A DNA stretch of 64,000 nt from Pseudoalteromonas piscicida. Its GTDB lineage: Bacteria > Pseudomonadota > Gammaproteobacteria > Enterobacterales > Alteromonadaceae. The translations under genes were made by a program, and so were the position numbers. Below are positions 38,867 through 47,403 of the stretch, in pieces; position 1 is the first letter of the stretch, and each line of letters begins with the position of its first letter. The DNA is taken from NCBI RefSeq assembly GCF_002744175.1, contig NZ_NKHF01000060.1:1-64000 (forward strand), written 5' to 3'. Under the pieces are notes generated by a model. The model was not told where the DNA came from. It was given only the letters and a program-made list of their open reading frames with translations, and did not search any database.

Positions 38867-38887
38867 TTGCATGCTAATTACATGCAA
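38867..38887. promoter_or_regulatory. Palindrome upstream of zwf, candidate operator
   Basis: TTGCATG-CTAATTA-CATGCAA is a perfect 7-7-7 inverted repeat centred about 31 bp before the zwf start. It shares only a half-site (TGTAATTA on the minus strand) with the HexR consensus I remember, so its regulator is uncertain. Confidence 0.4.
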
Positions 38888-39011
38888 TGTTTATTCGATT
38901 TGGTGCCACTCCAAAGCCTACCAAATTAGTTTGTTGACGGGTGATGATTTCGATTGCACTGCATAATACCGCTTAAATTAACGCTCCAATAAACTTGAAG
39001 AGGAGACTAGC

Positions 39012-39035
39012 ATGAGCATTGTTAACCGTTTCTAA
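39012..39035 (+). CDS. Candidate seven-codon leader-type ORF
   Basis: ATG AGC ATT GTT AAC CGT TTC TAA encodes MSIVNRF. It is preceded by GAAGAGGAG at 38998-39006, five bases from the ATG. A small stem (GTTTCT/AGAAAC) starts inside its last codons. No gene follows on the plus strand until 41215. It could be a leader peptide, a small-RNA-borne ORF or chance. Confidence 0.25.
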   Translation: MSIVNRF

Positions 39036-39084
39036 TTTACAGAAACAAAACCGCTCGAGCACTAATAAAATTGGTATAAATGAG

Positions 39085-39127
39085 TCTTAGAAACCTGTAT
39101 TTCCTCTCACAAAAATACAGGTTCTAA
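39085..39127 (-). terminator. Hairpin downstream of pgi
   Basis: CTTAGAAACCTGTATTT pairs with AAATACAGGTTCTAAG with one bulged base. It lies about 60 bp past the pgi stop. There is no T run, so it may be an RNA-stabilising hairpin or a repeat rather than an intrinsic terminator. Confidence 0.45.
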
Positions 39128-39185
39128 GTACTCCAGCGCTACCCGTTCAAAGGTATTCTGTTCACTTCAAGTTCCACTCGAAGTA

Positions 39186-40832
39186 TTAATTCGTTCTTTT
39201 TTGCTTGTAGTAAGCAATTAGTCCAGCGGTTGAACTGTCGTGAGGGTTATTTACCTCATCTTGAGTCAACTCAGCCTCAATATTCGATGCAAGTCCTTTA
39301 CCTAACTCAACGCCCCACTGATCAAATGAACATACGTCCAAAAGGATCCCCTGGCAGAAAATCTTGTGTTCATATAGTGCAATCAAGCGCCCTACCGATT
39401 TGGCATCAACTTTATCTAAAATAAACGAAGATGTTGGGCGGTTACCTTTGTGTATTTTGTGCGGAATTAGCTTTTCAATTTCAGCTTCCGACTTGCCTTT
39501 AGCTGCTAAATCTATACGAACTTGGTCGGCATCAACACCAGCCATCATCGCCTCAGTTTGGGCGAAGAAGTTTGACAGTAAAATATCGTGATGCTGACCC
39601 ACTTGATGTTGTGGCGTCACTGAGGCGATAAAGTCAGCGGGCACAACGACATTCCCCTGATGTAAGCACTGATAAAACGCGTGTTGACCGTTAATGCCGG
39701 TCATGCCCCAAATAATTGGAACTGTGGTGTAGTTCACTTGTTCACCTGCGAAGGTAACATGCTTACCGTTGCTTTCCATCTCACCTTGCTGCAAATATGC
39801 AGGTAACATATGCAGGGCTTGATCATAAGGCAGAATAGCTTGAGCTTGATAGCCTAGAAAGCTAGTATTCCAAACACTTAGCAATGCCATCAGTAATGGG
39901 ATATTATCTTCATCGCTTGCATTTTTAAAATGCTCATCCACTTCAAAGGCACCTTCAAGCACTTCAATAAATTTATCGAAGCCTAGATAAAGTGCAATTG
40001 GCAAACCTATCGCGCTCCACAACGAAAAACGACCGCCAACCCAGTCCCACATAGTGAAGACATTCTCATCACTAATGCCAAACGCTCGCGTTTTTTCAAG
40101 GTTGGTGCTAACCGCAACAAAGTGTTTCGCAATTGCGCTTTCATCGTTTGCCGACTTTAAAAACCACTCAACCGCTGTTTTTGCGTTTGTCATGGTTTCT
40201 GATGTTGTGAACGTTTTTGATGACACAACAAATAGGGTTGTTTGTGCATCCAAGCCGCTTAATACCGACGCTATCTGTACGCCATCAACATTAGACACAT
40301 AATGTACATTCAATGTGTCATCTGCATAAGCTGCTAGCGCATCAGTAACCATTTGTGGGCCAAGGTTAGAACCACCCACCCCTATTGCAACCACATCTTT
40401 GACGGCCTTACCTGTATAACCTAACCACTCACCGGAACGTACTCGATGACTAAATGCTTTTAGTTTTTCTAATTCTGCATTGACCTGTTCAGTTACATTG
40501 ACACCGTCAACATAAATTGGTGTGTTCGCTCGGTTACGCAAAGCGGTATGTAGAACTGCTCTGTCTTCAGTGATATTTATTTTTTCACCAGAAAACATTT
40601 TGTCGCGCCAGCTGGCAATATCACATTCTTTTGCAAGCTGCATAAATTCAGAGAATGTTTGGTCGTCGATACGTTGCTTTGAAAAGTCAAATAGTACTCC
40701 CGGAATTTGACGAGAGAACTTGTCAAACCTTTGCGGATCATTTGCAAACATCGTTTTTAGATGCTGCTGCTCTATTCGCTGCGCAGAATCACTCAGATTT
40801 TGCCAACTATCCAAATCTACACGACCACCCAT
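39186..40832 (-). CDS. pgi: Glucose-6-phosphate isomerase
   Basis: Pgi interconverts glucose-6-phosphate and fructose-6-phosphate. The 548-residue protein has the family length. The sugar-phosphate binding region includes GVGGSNLGPQMVTDAL and SSKTFTTSET. Signature 1 is near FTMWDWVGGRFSLWSAIG, and signature 2 is KVDAKSVGRLIALYEHKIF. A LacI-type operator copy lies 97 bp upstream of its start, in the spacer shared with the divergent regulator gene. With zwf and pgl it forms a glucose-6-phosphate branch point cluster. Confidence 0.97.
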   Translation of the reverse strand: MGGRVDLDSWQNLSDSAQRIEQQHLKTMFANDPQRFDKFSRQIPGVLFDFSKQRIDDQTFSEFMQLAKECDIASWRDKMFSGEKINITEDRAVLHTALRNRANTPIYVDGVNVTEQVNAELEKLKAFSHRVRSGEWLGYTGKAVKDVVAIGVGGSNLGPQMVTDALAAYADDTLNVHYVSNVDGVQIASVLSGLDAQTTLFVVSSKTFTTSETMTNAKTAVEWFLKSANDESAIAKHFVAVSTNLEKTRAFGISDENVFTMWDWVGGRFSLWSAIGLPIALYLGFDKFIEVLEGAFEVDEHFKNASDEDNIPLLMALLSVWNTSFLGYQAQAILPYDQALHMLPAYLQQGEMESNGKHVTFAGEQVNYTTVPIIWGMTGINGQHAFYQCLHQGNVVVPADFIASVTPQHQVGQHHDILLSNFFAQTEAMMAGVDADQVRIDLAAKGKSEAEIEKLIPHKIHKGNRPTSSFILDKVDAKSVGRLIALYEHKIFCQGILLDVCSFDQWGVELGKGLASNIEAELTQDEVNNPHDSSTAGLIAYYKQKRTN

Positions 40833-41214
40833 TAAACATTCCCCTAAGACGTAAGTGATTGTTAGTTACCCTACTTTTCAGGTAGTAACAACAAAGAAAC
40901 ATTGTTAAACAAGCACATTATGCCAAAATGACAACGCTGTCAAACAGCTTCTTTTCAATTTTACATTGCGAATAATAACCTAAAATAAACTTTTTGACAC
41001 CGGTATCATTCATTTATTTCTGTCAATTGTAGTGCTAAATTCTGTTTGTCTAAAATAGACTAAGAAAAACAGATGATCCTTTTATTAAGATACGCATTAC
41101 TAACCTGATTAAAAGTTAGAGGAACAGAGCGCTAGCTTATGGCTAAATAAAGCGCTACTATTCCTATCCGCTTAATAATGATCGATACACACCTGCAAAT
41201 AGAAGAACAACTAC
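40833..41214. other. Divergent promoter region, pgi and LacI-type gene
   Basis: About 380 bp of AT-rich sequence between divergent starts. It contains the operator-like palindrome at 40929-40942 and must hold both promoters. No further repeats or ORFs were identified. Confidence 0.55.
40929..40942. promoter_or_regulatory. LacI-type operator between pgi and the LacI-type gene
   Basis: TGACAACGCTGTCA is identical over 14 bp to the two sites upstream of the TonB receptor gene. It is 97 bp from the pgi start and 273 bp from the regulator start. Confidence 0.7.
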
Positions 41215-42246
41215 ATGAAAGTCACTATTAACGATGTTGCCAAACTGGCTGGCGTATCAATGAAAACAGTATCACGGGTTATCAATAAAGAGCCTTCGGT
41301 TAGAAAGAAAACATATGATCAAGTGATGCAGGCTGTAAAAGAGTTAAATTATCAGCCTAATATTGCTGCTAGAAACCTCGCAGGCACCTCTTCTTTTGCA
41401 ATTGGTTTAGTATACGACAATCCCAATGCCTACTATGTGATTGATATGCAAAATGGCGTGCTTTCTCGATGTAAAGAAGAAGGCTATGAGCTGGTTATTC
41501 ATCCTTGTAGCTCAAATGCAGATAACATGGCTGAAGAATTTGTGACCATGATCAAGCGCTCTCGCCTTGCAGGTCTGGTGTTAACACCACCTTTGTCTGA
41601 GCAACAAACTATTATCGATTTGCTTGACGAACTGGGTATTCATTATGTTCGCCTTCTCTCAGGCCGAGCACAAGAAGCTGAAAATAGCGCAAAAAACTGT
41701 ATTTTCGTAGACGACTATGCGGCAGCCTATGAAATCACTGAACACCTAATTAGCCTAGGGCATAAAAAAATTGCTTTTGTTTTAGGTGATGAAGAGCATA
41801 AATCAACAGCGGAACGATTAGCAGGATACCAAGATGCACTAGCCGCGCATAATATAAACCAAGACGAAGCGCTACTGTATCAAGGTACATACTCATTCGA
41901 GTCTGGCGTACAAGGTGCAAAAGCCTTACTTGCTGACGGTAACCCAAATCAAATTACCGCGATCCTAGGCGGAAACGATGAGGTTGCAGCAGGAGCACTC
42001 TTTGCGGCACGCCTGATGAATATTGAAATTCCAGCTCAGTTATCAATTAGCGGCTTCGAAGACTCGCCTTTCTCGCGCCAAACCTGGCCAAAGTTAACGA
42101 CGGCACACCAAGCAAACAATGTGATCTCTGAGCATGCAGCACGACTTCTGTTTTCCAAAACCCGTGGCCATCGTAATCATGATAAAGACATTTGTCATGT
42201 ATTCACACCCAGTATGGTGGTAAGAGAAAGTACCGGTAAAATATAA
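41215..42246 (+). CDS. LacI-family sugar-responsive transcriptional regulator
   Basis: A 343-residue LacI/GalR regulator. The N-terminal helix-turn-helix and hinge cover residues 1-60 (TINDVAKLAGVSMKTVSRVIN, then QPNIAARNLAG as the minor-groove hinge). The periplasmic-binding-like effector domain follows, with LAGLVLTPPLSE, SLGHKKIAFVLGDEEHKS and SISGFEDSPFSRQTWPKLTT. The effector is probably a sugar or sugar phosphate. It is divergent from pgi and has a TGACAACGCTGTCA site in the shared spacer, so it is the prime candidate to bind the three sites. I cannot say which named regulator it is. Confidence 0.9.
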   Translation: MKVTINDVAKLAGVSMKTVSRVINKEPSVRKKTYDQVMQAVKELNYQPNIAARNLAGTSSFAIGLVYDNPNAYYVIDMQNGVLSRCKEEGYELVIHPCSSNADNMAEEFVTMIKRSRLAGLVLTPPLSEQQTIIDLLDELGIHYVRLLSGRAQEAENSAKNCIFVDDYAAAYEITEHLISLGHKKIAFVLGDEEHKSTAERLAGYQDALAAHNINQDEALLYQGTYSFESGVQGAKALLADGNPNQITAILGGNDEVAAGALFAARLMNIEIPAQLSISGFEDSPFSRQTWPKLTTAHQANNVISEHAARLLFSKTRGHRNHDKDICHVFTPSMVVRESTGKI

Positions 42247-42359
42247 AGTCAGGTATTGCTGGCTACTTGCAAGGAAACTCGCTCCAGTAACTTAATATAA
42301 GGGCGAGCCTCCTTGCTGAATTCGCACACCAAAATATGTAATGCGTTTACATGCCTTAA

Positions 42360-43427
42360 TTATTTGGCCAATAGCGCTTCGCTGTTACTGGACCACGCAT
42401 TGATGAGTGCTTTGACTAACGAGGCCAATGGGATAGCAAAGAACACTCCCCAGAACCCCCAGATCCCGCCAAAAAATAACACCGCCACAATAATATAAAC
42501 AGGGTTTAAGTCTACTGCTTCTGAGAACAGTAGCGGCACTAATACGTTGCCATCTAACGCTTGTATAATGCCGTAGGCAATGAGAATGGTCCAAAATTCC
42601 GGCGCCAGTCCAAATTGAAATAATGCCACGGCCGCGACCGGTAAGGTAACAAGTGCAGCACCAATGAATGGGATCAAAACAGACAAACCAACTAAAGTGC
42701 CTAGCAGTGCAGCGTAACGCAAATCCAAAAACGAAAACGTAACATAGCTGATCAAACCAACAATCACTATCTCGAAGACCTTACCACGGATGTAATTCAT
42801 GATCTGTTGGTCCATTTCGTGCCACACCTGAGAGATCAGCTTTCTATCTTTAGGAATGATCTGAGAAATACCTGAGGTCAGCTCCTTTTTGTCTTTCAAC
42901 ATAAAAAACGCCAGTAATGGGACAAGCACCAAATAAATCATCCAAGCCACTACATCCTTTAACGAAGTAAGTGATGCTGATACTATGATCTCGCCGAGCT
43001 CCAATACCTTATTTTCGACTGAACCTACGATAGCTTGAACTTGAGTAGTTGATATCAACGTCGGGTAATATTCTGGTAGATGCAATAAGAAGTCTTTTCC
43101 TTCCTCCACCATAGTGGGGCTCTCTTGAAGTAGGTTGCTTAACTGCTGCCAAAGCACGGGAACAATACCGAACACAAGGCCAAGTGCGATTCCCACAAAT
43201 GCCGCCATAACCACGATAGCAGAAAGCAATCTACTCCCCGTAATTCGCGTTAGCTTACTTACCGGCCACTCCAATAAATATGCGATTACAATTGCTACGA
43301 GCACCGGCATAACATAGCTGCCAAAAAAATACAGTAGTGCAACGGTCGCAACAAGTAATAGCAATAAGGTTACAGAGTGCGGATCTGAAAACTTCTTGAT
43401 ATACCACGCCTTTACTAATTCAAACAT
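42360..43427 (-). CDS. perM: AI-2E family transporter (PerM/YdiK-like)
   Basis: A 355-residue inner-membrane protein with about eight hydrophobic segments. Family landmarks are the early LLLLLVATVALLYFFGSYVMPVLVAIVIAY region, the amphipathic middle domain, DQQIMNYIRGKV, and the C-terminal GGIWGFWGVFFAIPLASLVKAL. E. coli PerM has a similar place beside bepA. Members have been linked to autoinducer-2 export or Na+/H+ antiport, so the substrate is open. The ATG overlaps the 3' end of the TusA-like gene, indicating translational coupling. Confidence 0.88.
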   Translation of the reverse strand: MFELVKAWYIKKFSDPHSVTLLLLLVATVALLYFFGSYVMPVLVAIVIAYLLEWPVSKLTRITGSRLLSAIVVMAAFVGIALGLVFGIVPVLWQQLSNLLQESPTMVEEGKDFLLHLPEYYPTLISTTQVQAIVGSVENKVLELGEIIVSASLTSLKDVVAWMIYLVLVPLLAFFMLKDKKELTSGISQIIPKDRKLISQVWHEMDQQIMNYIRGKVFEIVIVGLISYVTFSFLDLRYAALLGTLVGLSVLIPFIGAALVTLPVAAVALFQFGLAPEFWTILIAYGIIQALDGNVLVPLLFSEAVDLNPVYIIVAVLFFGGIWGFWGVFFAIPLASLVKALINAWSSNSEALLAK

Positions 43428-43635
43428 CCATGATCTCCAAACAAACTTCTTCTTTTTTCAAATCAATAACCTGGTAGTTCATCGCTTGCTGCTCCAAGTA
43501 GTTTTTGATATCCACCAAGTTCTGGTCTTTACTCAGCAGCAGCCTTAGCTCACCAAGAGTATAATCATGATGCTTCAACCGCCACTTAAACTGTACAAAC
43601 AAAGCGGGACACGTAAATTCTCTTAAATCATGCAT
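43420..43635 (-). CDS. TusA/SirA-like sulfur-carrier protein
   Basis: A 71-residue protein from ATG 43635 (the ORF reaches a TTG at 43671). It has the TusA-type start DLREFTCPALFVQFKWRL, with C9-P10 in the position of the sulfur-carrying cysteine. The usual second proline of CPxP is replaced (CPAL), so sulfur-carrier activity is not certain. It overlaps the perM start by 8 bp on the same strand. It could supply sulfur, or have another role in the same membrane process. Confidence 0.75.
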   Translation of the reverse strand: MHDLREFTCPALFVQFKWRLKHHDYTLGELRLLLSKDQNLVDIKNYLEQQAMNYQVIDLKKEEVCLEIMDV

Positions 43636-43736
43636 AAACTTTACGCCTGTACCTCCATACAAATCACTCAAGACGGTAGCCCTCGGGGCGTCGATGGTTT
43701 ATTCTTAATAGCATACTCTACTTTTTGGGAATCTTA

Positions 43737-44402
43737 ATGCCAGGCGTTAATAATAAGGCCCGATTGCCAGCCAATCCAACACTAAAAGAAATAAATTGGT
43801 ATAAAAAGCAAATCAACTGGGGCGAGCTACCACCGTTTTATCATCTTGTTGCTTCCGCAGTAAGCGAATGTGAGGGCCTGCTGCATCATGGATTCGATAA
43901 TGCGGTAAAACGTTTGCTAGATAAACGAAACTGGAATCTAGAATTATTAGATGGTTATGAAGATGACAGTGGTATTATCCATTGTGAAAACAAGCCAACC
44001 GTTGCACTTCATCAAGCATTTACAGATCGTGGCTTTGAATTATGGGCCTACCCTGTAGCCAAAGGTACAAAAATAGATGCATATGTCAAAGACAATCGAT
44101 TTTTAGAGTTTCGCGTATGGGATCCCCATACCATGAAAAACCTGCTACGTATCAACCAACTTCATAAGTTTATCGCATTTTACTTTGAGCGCGGAGATAT
44201 CGCCGATAAAGCGTTAATTCTTCACGCACATAAAGTATTGCACATGACGCTAAGCTTTTTGCAAAAAGAATTGAACATCACCAGTGTTGATGGGGTCTCA
44301 ATAAAAGATTTTTACCAACTTTGTGAAAAAGATGCCCGAGCATGCAATGACGAAGTCGATTTAGCTAGGATCATGCTCGGAGAAGACCTTAGAAGGGATT
44401 AA
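43737..44402 (+). CDS. Conserved hypothetical protein upstream of bepA
   Basis: A 221-residue soluble protein that I do not recognise. ATG 43737 follows GGGAA; an earlier TTG is possible. It is rich in aromatic and charged residues (INWYKKQINWGELPPFYHL, KDNRFLEFRVWDPHTMKNLL) and has no signal peptide or membrane span. It ends one base before the bepA ATG, so the two are cotranscribed and probably translationally coupled. Any link with outer-membrane quality control is inferred from position only. Confidence 0.6.
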   Translation: MPGVNNKARLPANPTLKEINWYKKQINWGELPPFYHLVASAVSECEGLLHHGFDNAVKRLLDKRNWNLELLDGYEDDSGIIHCENKPTVALHQAFTDRGFELWAYPVAKGTKIDAYVKDNRFLEFRVWDPHTMKNLLRINQLHKFIAFYFERGDIADKALILHAHKVLHMTLSFLQKELNITSVDGVSIKDFYQLCEKDARACNDEVDLARIMLGEDLRRD

Positions 44403-44403
44403 A

Positions 44404-45855
44404 ATGCAGTTAAAACCCCTATTCAAGTCAATAGTATTGACCTGTGCGCTAGTTTCATCTAGCTTGAGCTTTGCGCAAACTGAGCTGAAATTGCCAGACC
44501 TAGGTACTTCAGCTCTACAGGTGTTACCAATAGAAAAAGAACAAGCCATTGGCGAAGTCATGATGATGCAGCTTCGCTCTCGCTCACCCGTTGTCGGCGA
44601 CCCTGTATTAGAAGAATACCTTACCAGCTTGGGCAACCGTCTAGTTGCAAATGCTAACGATGTCCGTTTTCCGTTTACCTTTTTTTGGATAAATAATAAA
44701 GATATTAATGCCTTTGCATTTTATGGAGGTCATGTTGGTGTGCATACGGGGTTGATTGCACAATCAGATAACGAAAGCCAACTAGCCTCTGTCATTGGAC
44801 ACGAAATTGCCCACGTTACTCAACGTCACCTAGCTCGACGCGTCCAAAACGCCAAAGACAACAGTGCGTTGACAATCGCAGGGTTGATCACTGGCATACT
44901 AGCCACAGTGGTGGCACCTGATGCGGGTATCGCTATTTTATCTGCGAGCCAAACCCAATCGTCGCTAAATCAGCTAACCCATAGCCGAAAAGCCGAGCAA
45001 GAGGCTGACCGTTTTGGCATGAACACCTTGCACAAAGCGGGGTTTGATCCTAATGCTGCCAGCGAATTTCTAACTAAGCTCTCGGATCAAATTCGATTCA
45101 AAAATAAGCCGCCAGCTTTTTTACTTACTCACCCGCTTCCAGATAGCCGAGTGTCAGATGTTAGGCTCAGAGCCCAACAGTACGAGAAAAAGCACTACCC
45201 TTCAAGCTTGTCATATGCCTTAGCTAAAAGCAGAGTACTGGCACGTTATTACTATTCAGATGACACTGCAGAAGCCTTTTTCAGAAATCTACTTAACCAA
45301 TCTGCCGAACTAGATAAGCGGGCATTGAAGTATGGGCTGGCAATTACGCTGCTTGATCAAAACAAATACAAAGAAGTTGGAGAACTGTTAGACGAATTAC
45401 TGGAAAAAGATCCAAATAATCTTTTTTATCTCGACGTTTATACCGACTATCTAATTGCTACTGACGCCCCTCAAAAAGCGGTGAAGCTATTACAAGCACA
45501 ACACCAACTAAGGCCAAATAATCAAGTTATCACACTTAATTATGCAAATGCTGCGATTAAGGCAAAGCAATATGAAGTTGCGGAGCAACTACTGAAAATC
45601 TTCTTGCTTGATAAACCCGAGCACATCTTGGCGCGAGACTTACTCACACAAACATATGAAGCGCTTGATGACAAAGCCGCGTATCACGAATCAAAAGCCA
45701 GCGTGTACTCACAGTATGGCGCCTTTAGCAAAGCCGCAGATGAAGTGCAACGTGCGCTTAATCATGTGGAAGATAACGAGAATATTAAACGTACTCGGCT
45801 AAAGGCGTTGCTTAGTCAGTACCGTAATATGCAAAAAGAAATCGCTAAACTATAA
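44404..45855 (+). CDS. bepA: Periplasmic M48 metalloprotease/chaperone BepA
   Basis: BepA (YfgC) helps assembly of LptD and degrades stalled outer-membrane proteins in the periplasm. The 483-residue precursor has a signal peptide (cleavage near SFAQ, residue 24). The M48 zinc motif HEIAH is at 133-137, with the third ligand in EQEADRFG near 200. The tail from about 300 is a TPR array (ALKYGLAITLLDQNKYKEVG, ANAAIKAKQYEVAEQLLK). Length matches E. coli BepA. The neighbours perM and arsC are the same as in E. coli. Confidence 0.95.
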   Translation: MQLKPLFKSIVLTCALVSSSLSFAQTELKLPDLGTSALQVLPIEKEQAIGEVMMMQLRSRSPVVGDPVLEEYLTSLGNRLVANANDVRFPFTFFWINNKDINAFAFYGGHVGVHTGLIAQSDNESQLASVIGHEIAHVTQRHLARRVQNAKDNSALTIAGLITGILATVVAPDAGIAILSASQTQSSLNQLTHSRKAEQEADRFGMNTLHKAGFDPNAASEFLTKLSDQIRFKNKPPAFLLTHPLPDSRVSDVRLRAQQYEKKHYPSSLSYALAKSRVLARYYYSDDTAEAFFRNLLNQSAELDKRALKYGLAITLLDQNKYKEVGELLDELLEKDPNNLFYLDVYTDYLIATDAPQKAVKLLQAQHQLRPNNQVITLNYANAAIKAKQYEVAEQLLKIFLLDKPEHILARDLLTQTYEALDDKAAYHESKASVYSQYGAFSKAADEVQRALNHVEDNENIKRTRLKALLSQYRNMQKEIAKL

Positions 45856-45994
45856 CGCGTGTTTACGCGTTAGCCTGACACAATTGGTTTTAATACACTG
45901 CGTTTAAAGCCAATTTTTTTCCACTCTACTTTTCGTCACCGTGACATTAAGCTATGATCGGTGTGAATTACATAGTACAAAATAGAGCATAATC

Positions 45995-46342
45995 ATGTCT
46001 GTAGAAATCTATCATAATCCACGTTGTTCAAAGTCACGAGAAACACTAGCACTACTAGAATCCAATGGCGTCACCCCTACCGTGATTGAATATTTAAAAA
46101 CGCCGATTGATGGTGAGACATTATCGAACTTGCTTACCAAGCTTAATTTCGACTCCGCCCATCAACTGGTGCGAAGCAAAGAGACATTATACAAAGAGCT
46201 TGGCCTGTCAAAGGAAAGCGATGAAGCCACGCTTCGTACAGCGATGCTAGAAAACCCAAAACTTATTGAGCGCCCGATTGTGGTTCACGGAGATAAAGCA
46301 GCGATTGGTAGACCACCAGAGTCAGTGCTTGAAATACTATAA
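45995..46342 (+). CDS. arsC: ArsC-family glutaredoxin-dependent arsenate reductase (YfgD-like)
   Basis: A 115-residue thioredoxin-fold protein. The catalytic cysteine is C11 in YHNPRCSKSRETL; LKTPIDGETL and the ENPKLIERPIVV stretch carry the family arginines. The position after bepA matches E. coli yfgD, so arsenate reduction in vivo is likely but not certain. Its stop overlaps the start of wrbA (TAATG), giving a coupled pair. Confidence 0.92.
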   Translation: MSVEIYHNPRCSKSRETLALLESNGVTPTVIEYLKTPIDGETLSNLLTKLNFDSAHQLVRSKETLYKELGLSKESDEATLRTAMLENPKLIERPIVVHGDKAAIGRPPESVLEIL

Positions 46343-46893
46343 TGCCTACTATCCTTATTTTATACCACTCCAGTCACGGCTCTGTGGCAAACATGGCACA
46401 CGAATTTGCCGAAACAATAGTTTCGCAAGGTGGTAATGCAATTCTGCGAGTGTTCGAAGAACGACAAGATCATGATGTCGTCGTGACAAAGCAGGATTTA
46501 GTAACATGTGACGGCCTGGCGTTTGGCACGCCAACACGTTTTGGCATGATGGCATCGCAGGCAAAAGCGTTTTGGGAAACCACAAGTGACCTTTGGCTCA
46601 AAGGCGAGCTAATAGACAAACCTGCTTGTGTTTTTTCCTCTTCGAGTAGCATGCATGGTGGTAACGAAGCAACATTACTCAACCTGTCGCTACCGCTATT
46701 ACATCACGGGATGATGCTACTGGGCGTTCCCTATGACGTGCCCGAATTATTAGCAACGGAGCAAGGCGGTACACCTTATGGTGCTACGCATGTTGCTGGC
46801 AGTCAAAATAGTACAACGCTTACCCAAACAGAAATTAAAATATGTCGTGCAGCGGCAAGTCGGCTGCTGCGTGTCGCGGAAAAGTTAACATGA
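46342..46893 (+). CDS. wrbA: NAD(P)H:quinone oxidoreductase, WrbA-like flavodoxin
   Basis: A 183-residue flavodoxin-like protein. The FMN phosphate-binding loop is LYHSSHGSVANMAHEFAE near 8-25, and the isoalloxazine-side segment is GTPTRFGMMASQAKAFWETT. The C-terminal block GTPYGATHVAG is characteristic of WrbA. It would reduce quinones by two electrons. It sits between arsC and the DUF2069 gene with overlaps on both sides. Confidence 0.92.
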   Translation: MPTILILYHSSHGSVANMAHEFAETIVSQGGNAILRVFEERQDHDVVVTKQDLVTCDGLAFGTPTRFGMMASQAKAFWETTSDLWLKGELIDKPACVFSSSSSMHGGNEATLLNLSLPLLHHGMMLLGVPYDVPELLATEQGGTPYGATHVAGSQNSTTLTQTEIKICRAAASRLLRVAEKLT

Positions 46894-47327
46894 ACGAAAT
46901 TGCAAAAAAACCGATAACAAAACGGTTTCAGCGCTTTGCTTTGATAGGCTACTTTGGCCTGTTGATCTTGATGCCGCTATGGCTTTTTGTACTCGCGCCA
47001 AGAGAGGGCTACAGCTTAGGCTTTGTCTTCGTGGTTTACATATTGCCATTATTGTTGCCGTTAAAAGGGATCCTCCAAGACAAACCCTACACTTATGCAT
47101 GGGCGAACTTTATCGTGATGTTTTACTTTATCCACGGCTTCACTCTATTGTGGACATCACCAGATGAGCTATTGTTAGTATTACTTGAAATTGGCTTTGC
47201 AACCTCTATGTTTATTGGCTGTACCTACTATGCTAGACACAGAGGGCAAGAGTTGGGCATGAAGATCCGAAAATTAAAAGAGGATCTCGCTGATGAAAAA
47301 GCGGCTCATGAGCACAAAGACTCCTAA
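46890..47327 (+). CDS. DUF2069 membrane protein
   Basis: A 145-residue protein from ATG 46890, which overlaps the wrbA stop (ATGA). Four hydrophobic segments (FALIGYFGLLILMPLWLFVL, FVFVVYILPLLLPL, WANFIVMFYFIHGFTLLW, LLLVLLEIGFATSMFIG) precede a charged coiled C-terminus. This matches the DUF2069 family, which commonly follows wrbA in gammaproteobacteria. Function unknown. The longer ORF from 46842 lies inside wrbA and was rejected. Confidence 0.85.
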   Translation: MNEIAKKPITKRFQRFALIGYFGLLILMPLWLFVLAPREGYSLGFVFVVYILPLLLPLKGILQDKPYTYAWANFIVMFYFIHGFTLLWTSPDELLLVLLEIGFATSMFIGCTYYARHRGQELGMKIRKLKEDLADEKAAHEHKDS

Positions 47328-47358
47328 TAGCGGTAACTCAGACACTTAGTGACTTAAT

Positions 47359-47389
47359 AGAAAAACGCAGTGAAGACTGCGTTTTTCTA
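47359..47389 (+). terminator. Rho-independent terminator of arsC-wrbA-DUF2069
   Basis: A GAAAAACGCAGT / ACTGCGTTTTTC stem with a short loop ends in a T-rich tail. It is symmetrical, so it may also end transcripts from the minus strand. Confidence 0.9.
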
Positions 47390-47403
47390 TTTAAACCGAT
47401 TCG

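Larger units (their letters stand above)
38847..39185. other. Intergenic region between zwf and pgi
   Basis: About 340 bp. It contains the zwf-proximal palindrome (38867-38887), a minimal plus-strand ORF of seven codons with an excellent ribosome-binding site (39012-39035), and a nearly perfect 43-bp hairpin downstream of pgi (39085-39127). ATTGGTATAAAT at 39069-39080 resembles an end of repeat family R. Confidence 0.5.

Noticed and set aside
42360..43427. Dedicated autoinducer-2 transport role
   Set aside because: Family membership alone does not prove AI-2 export, and no lux-type gene is nearby. Only the family name is used.
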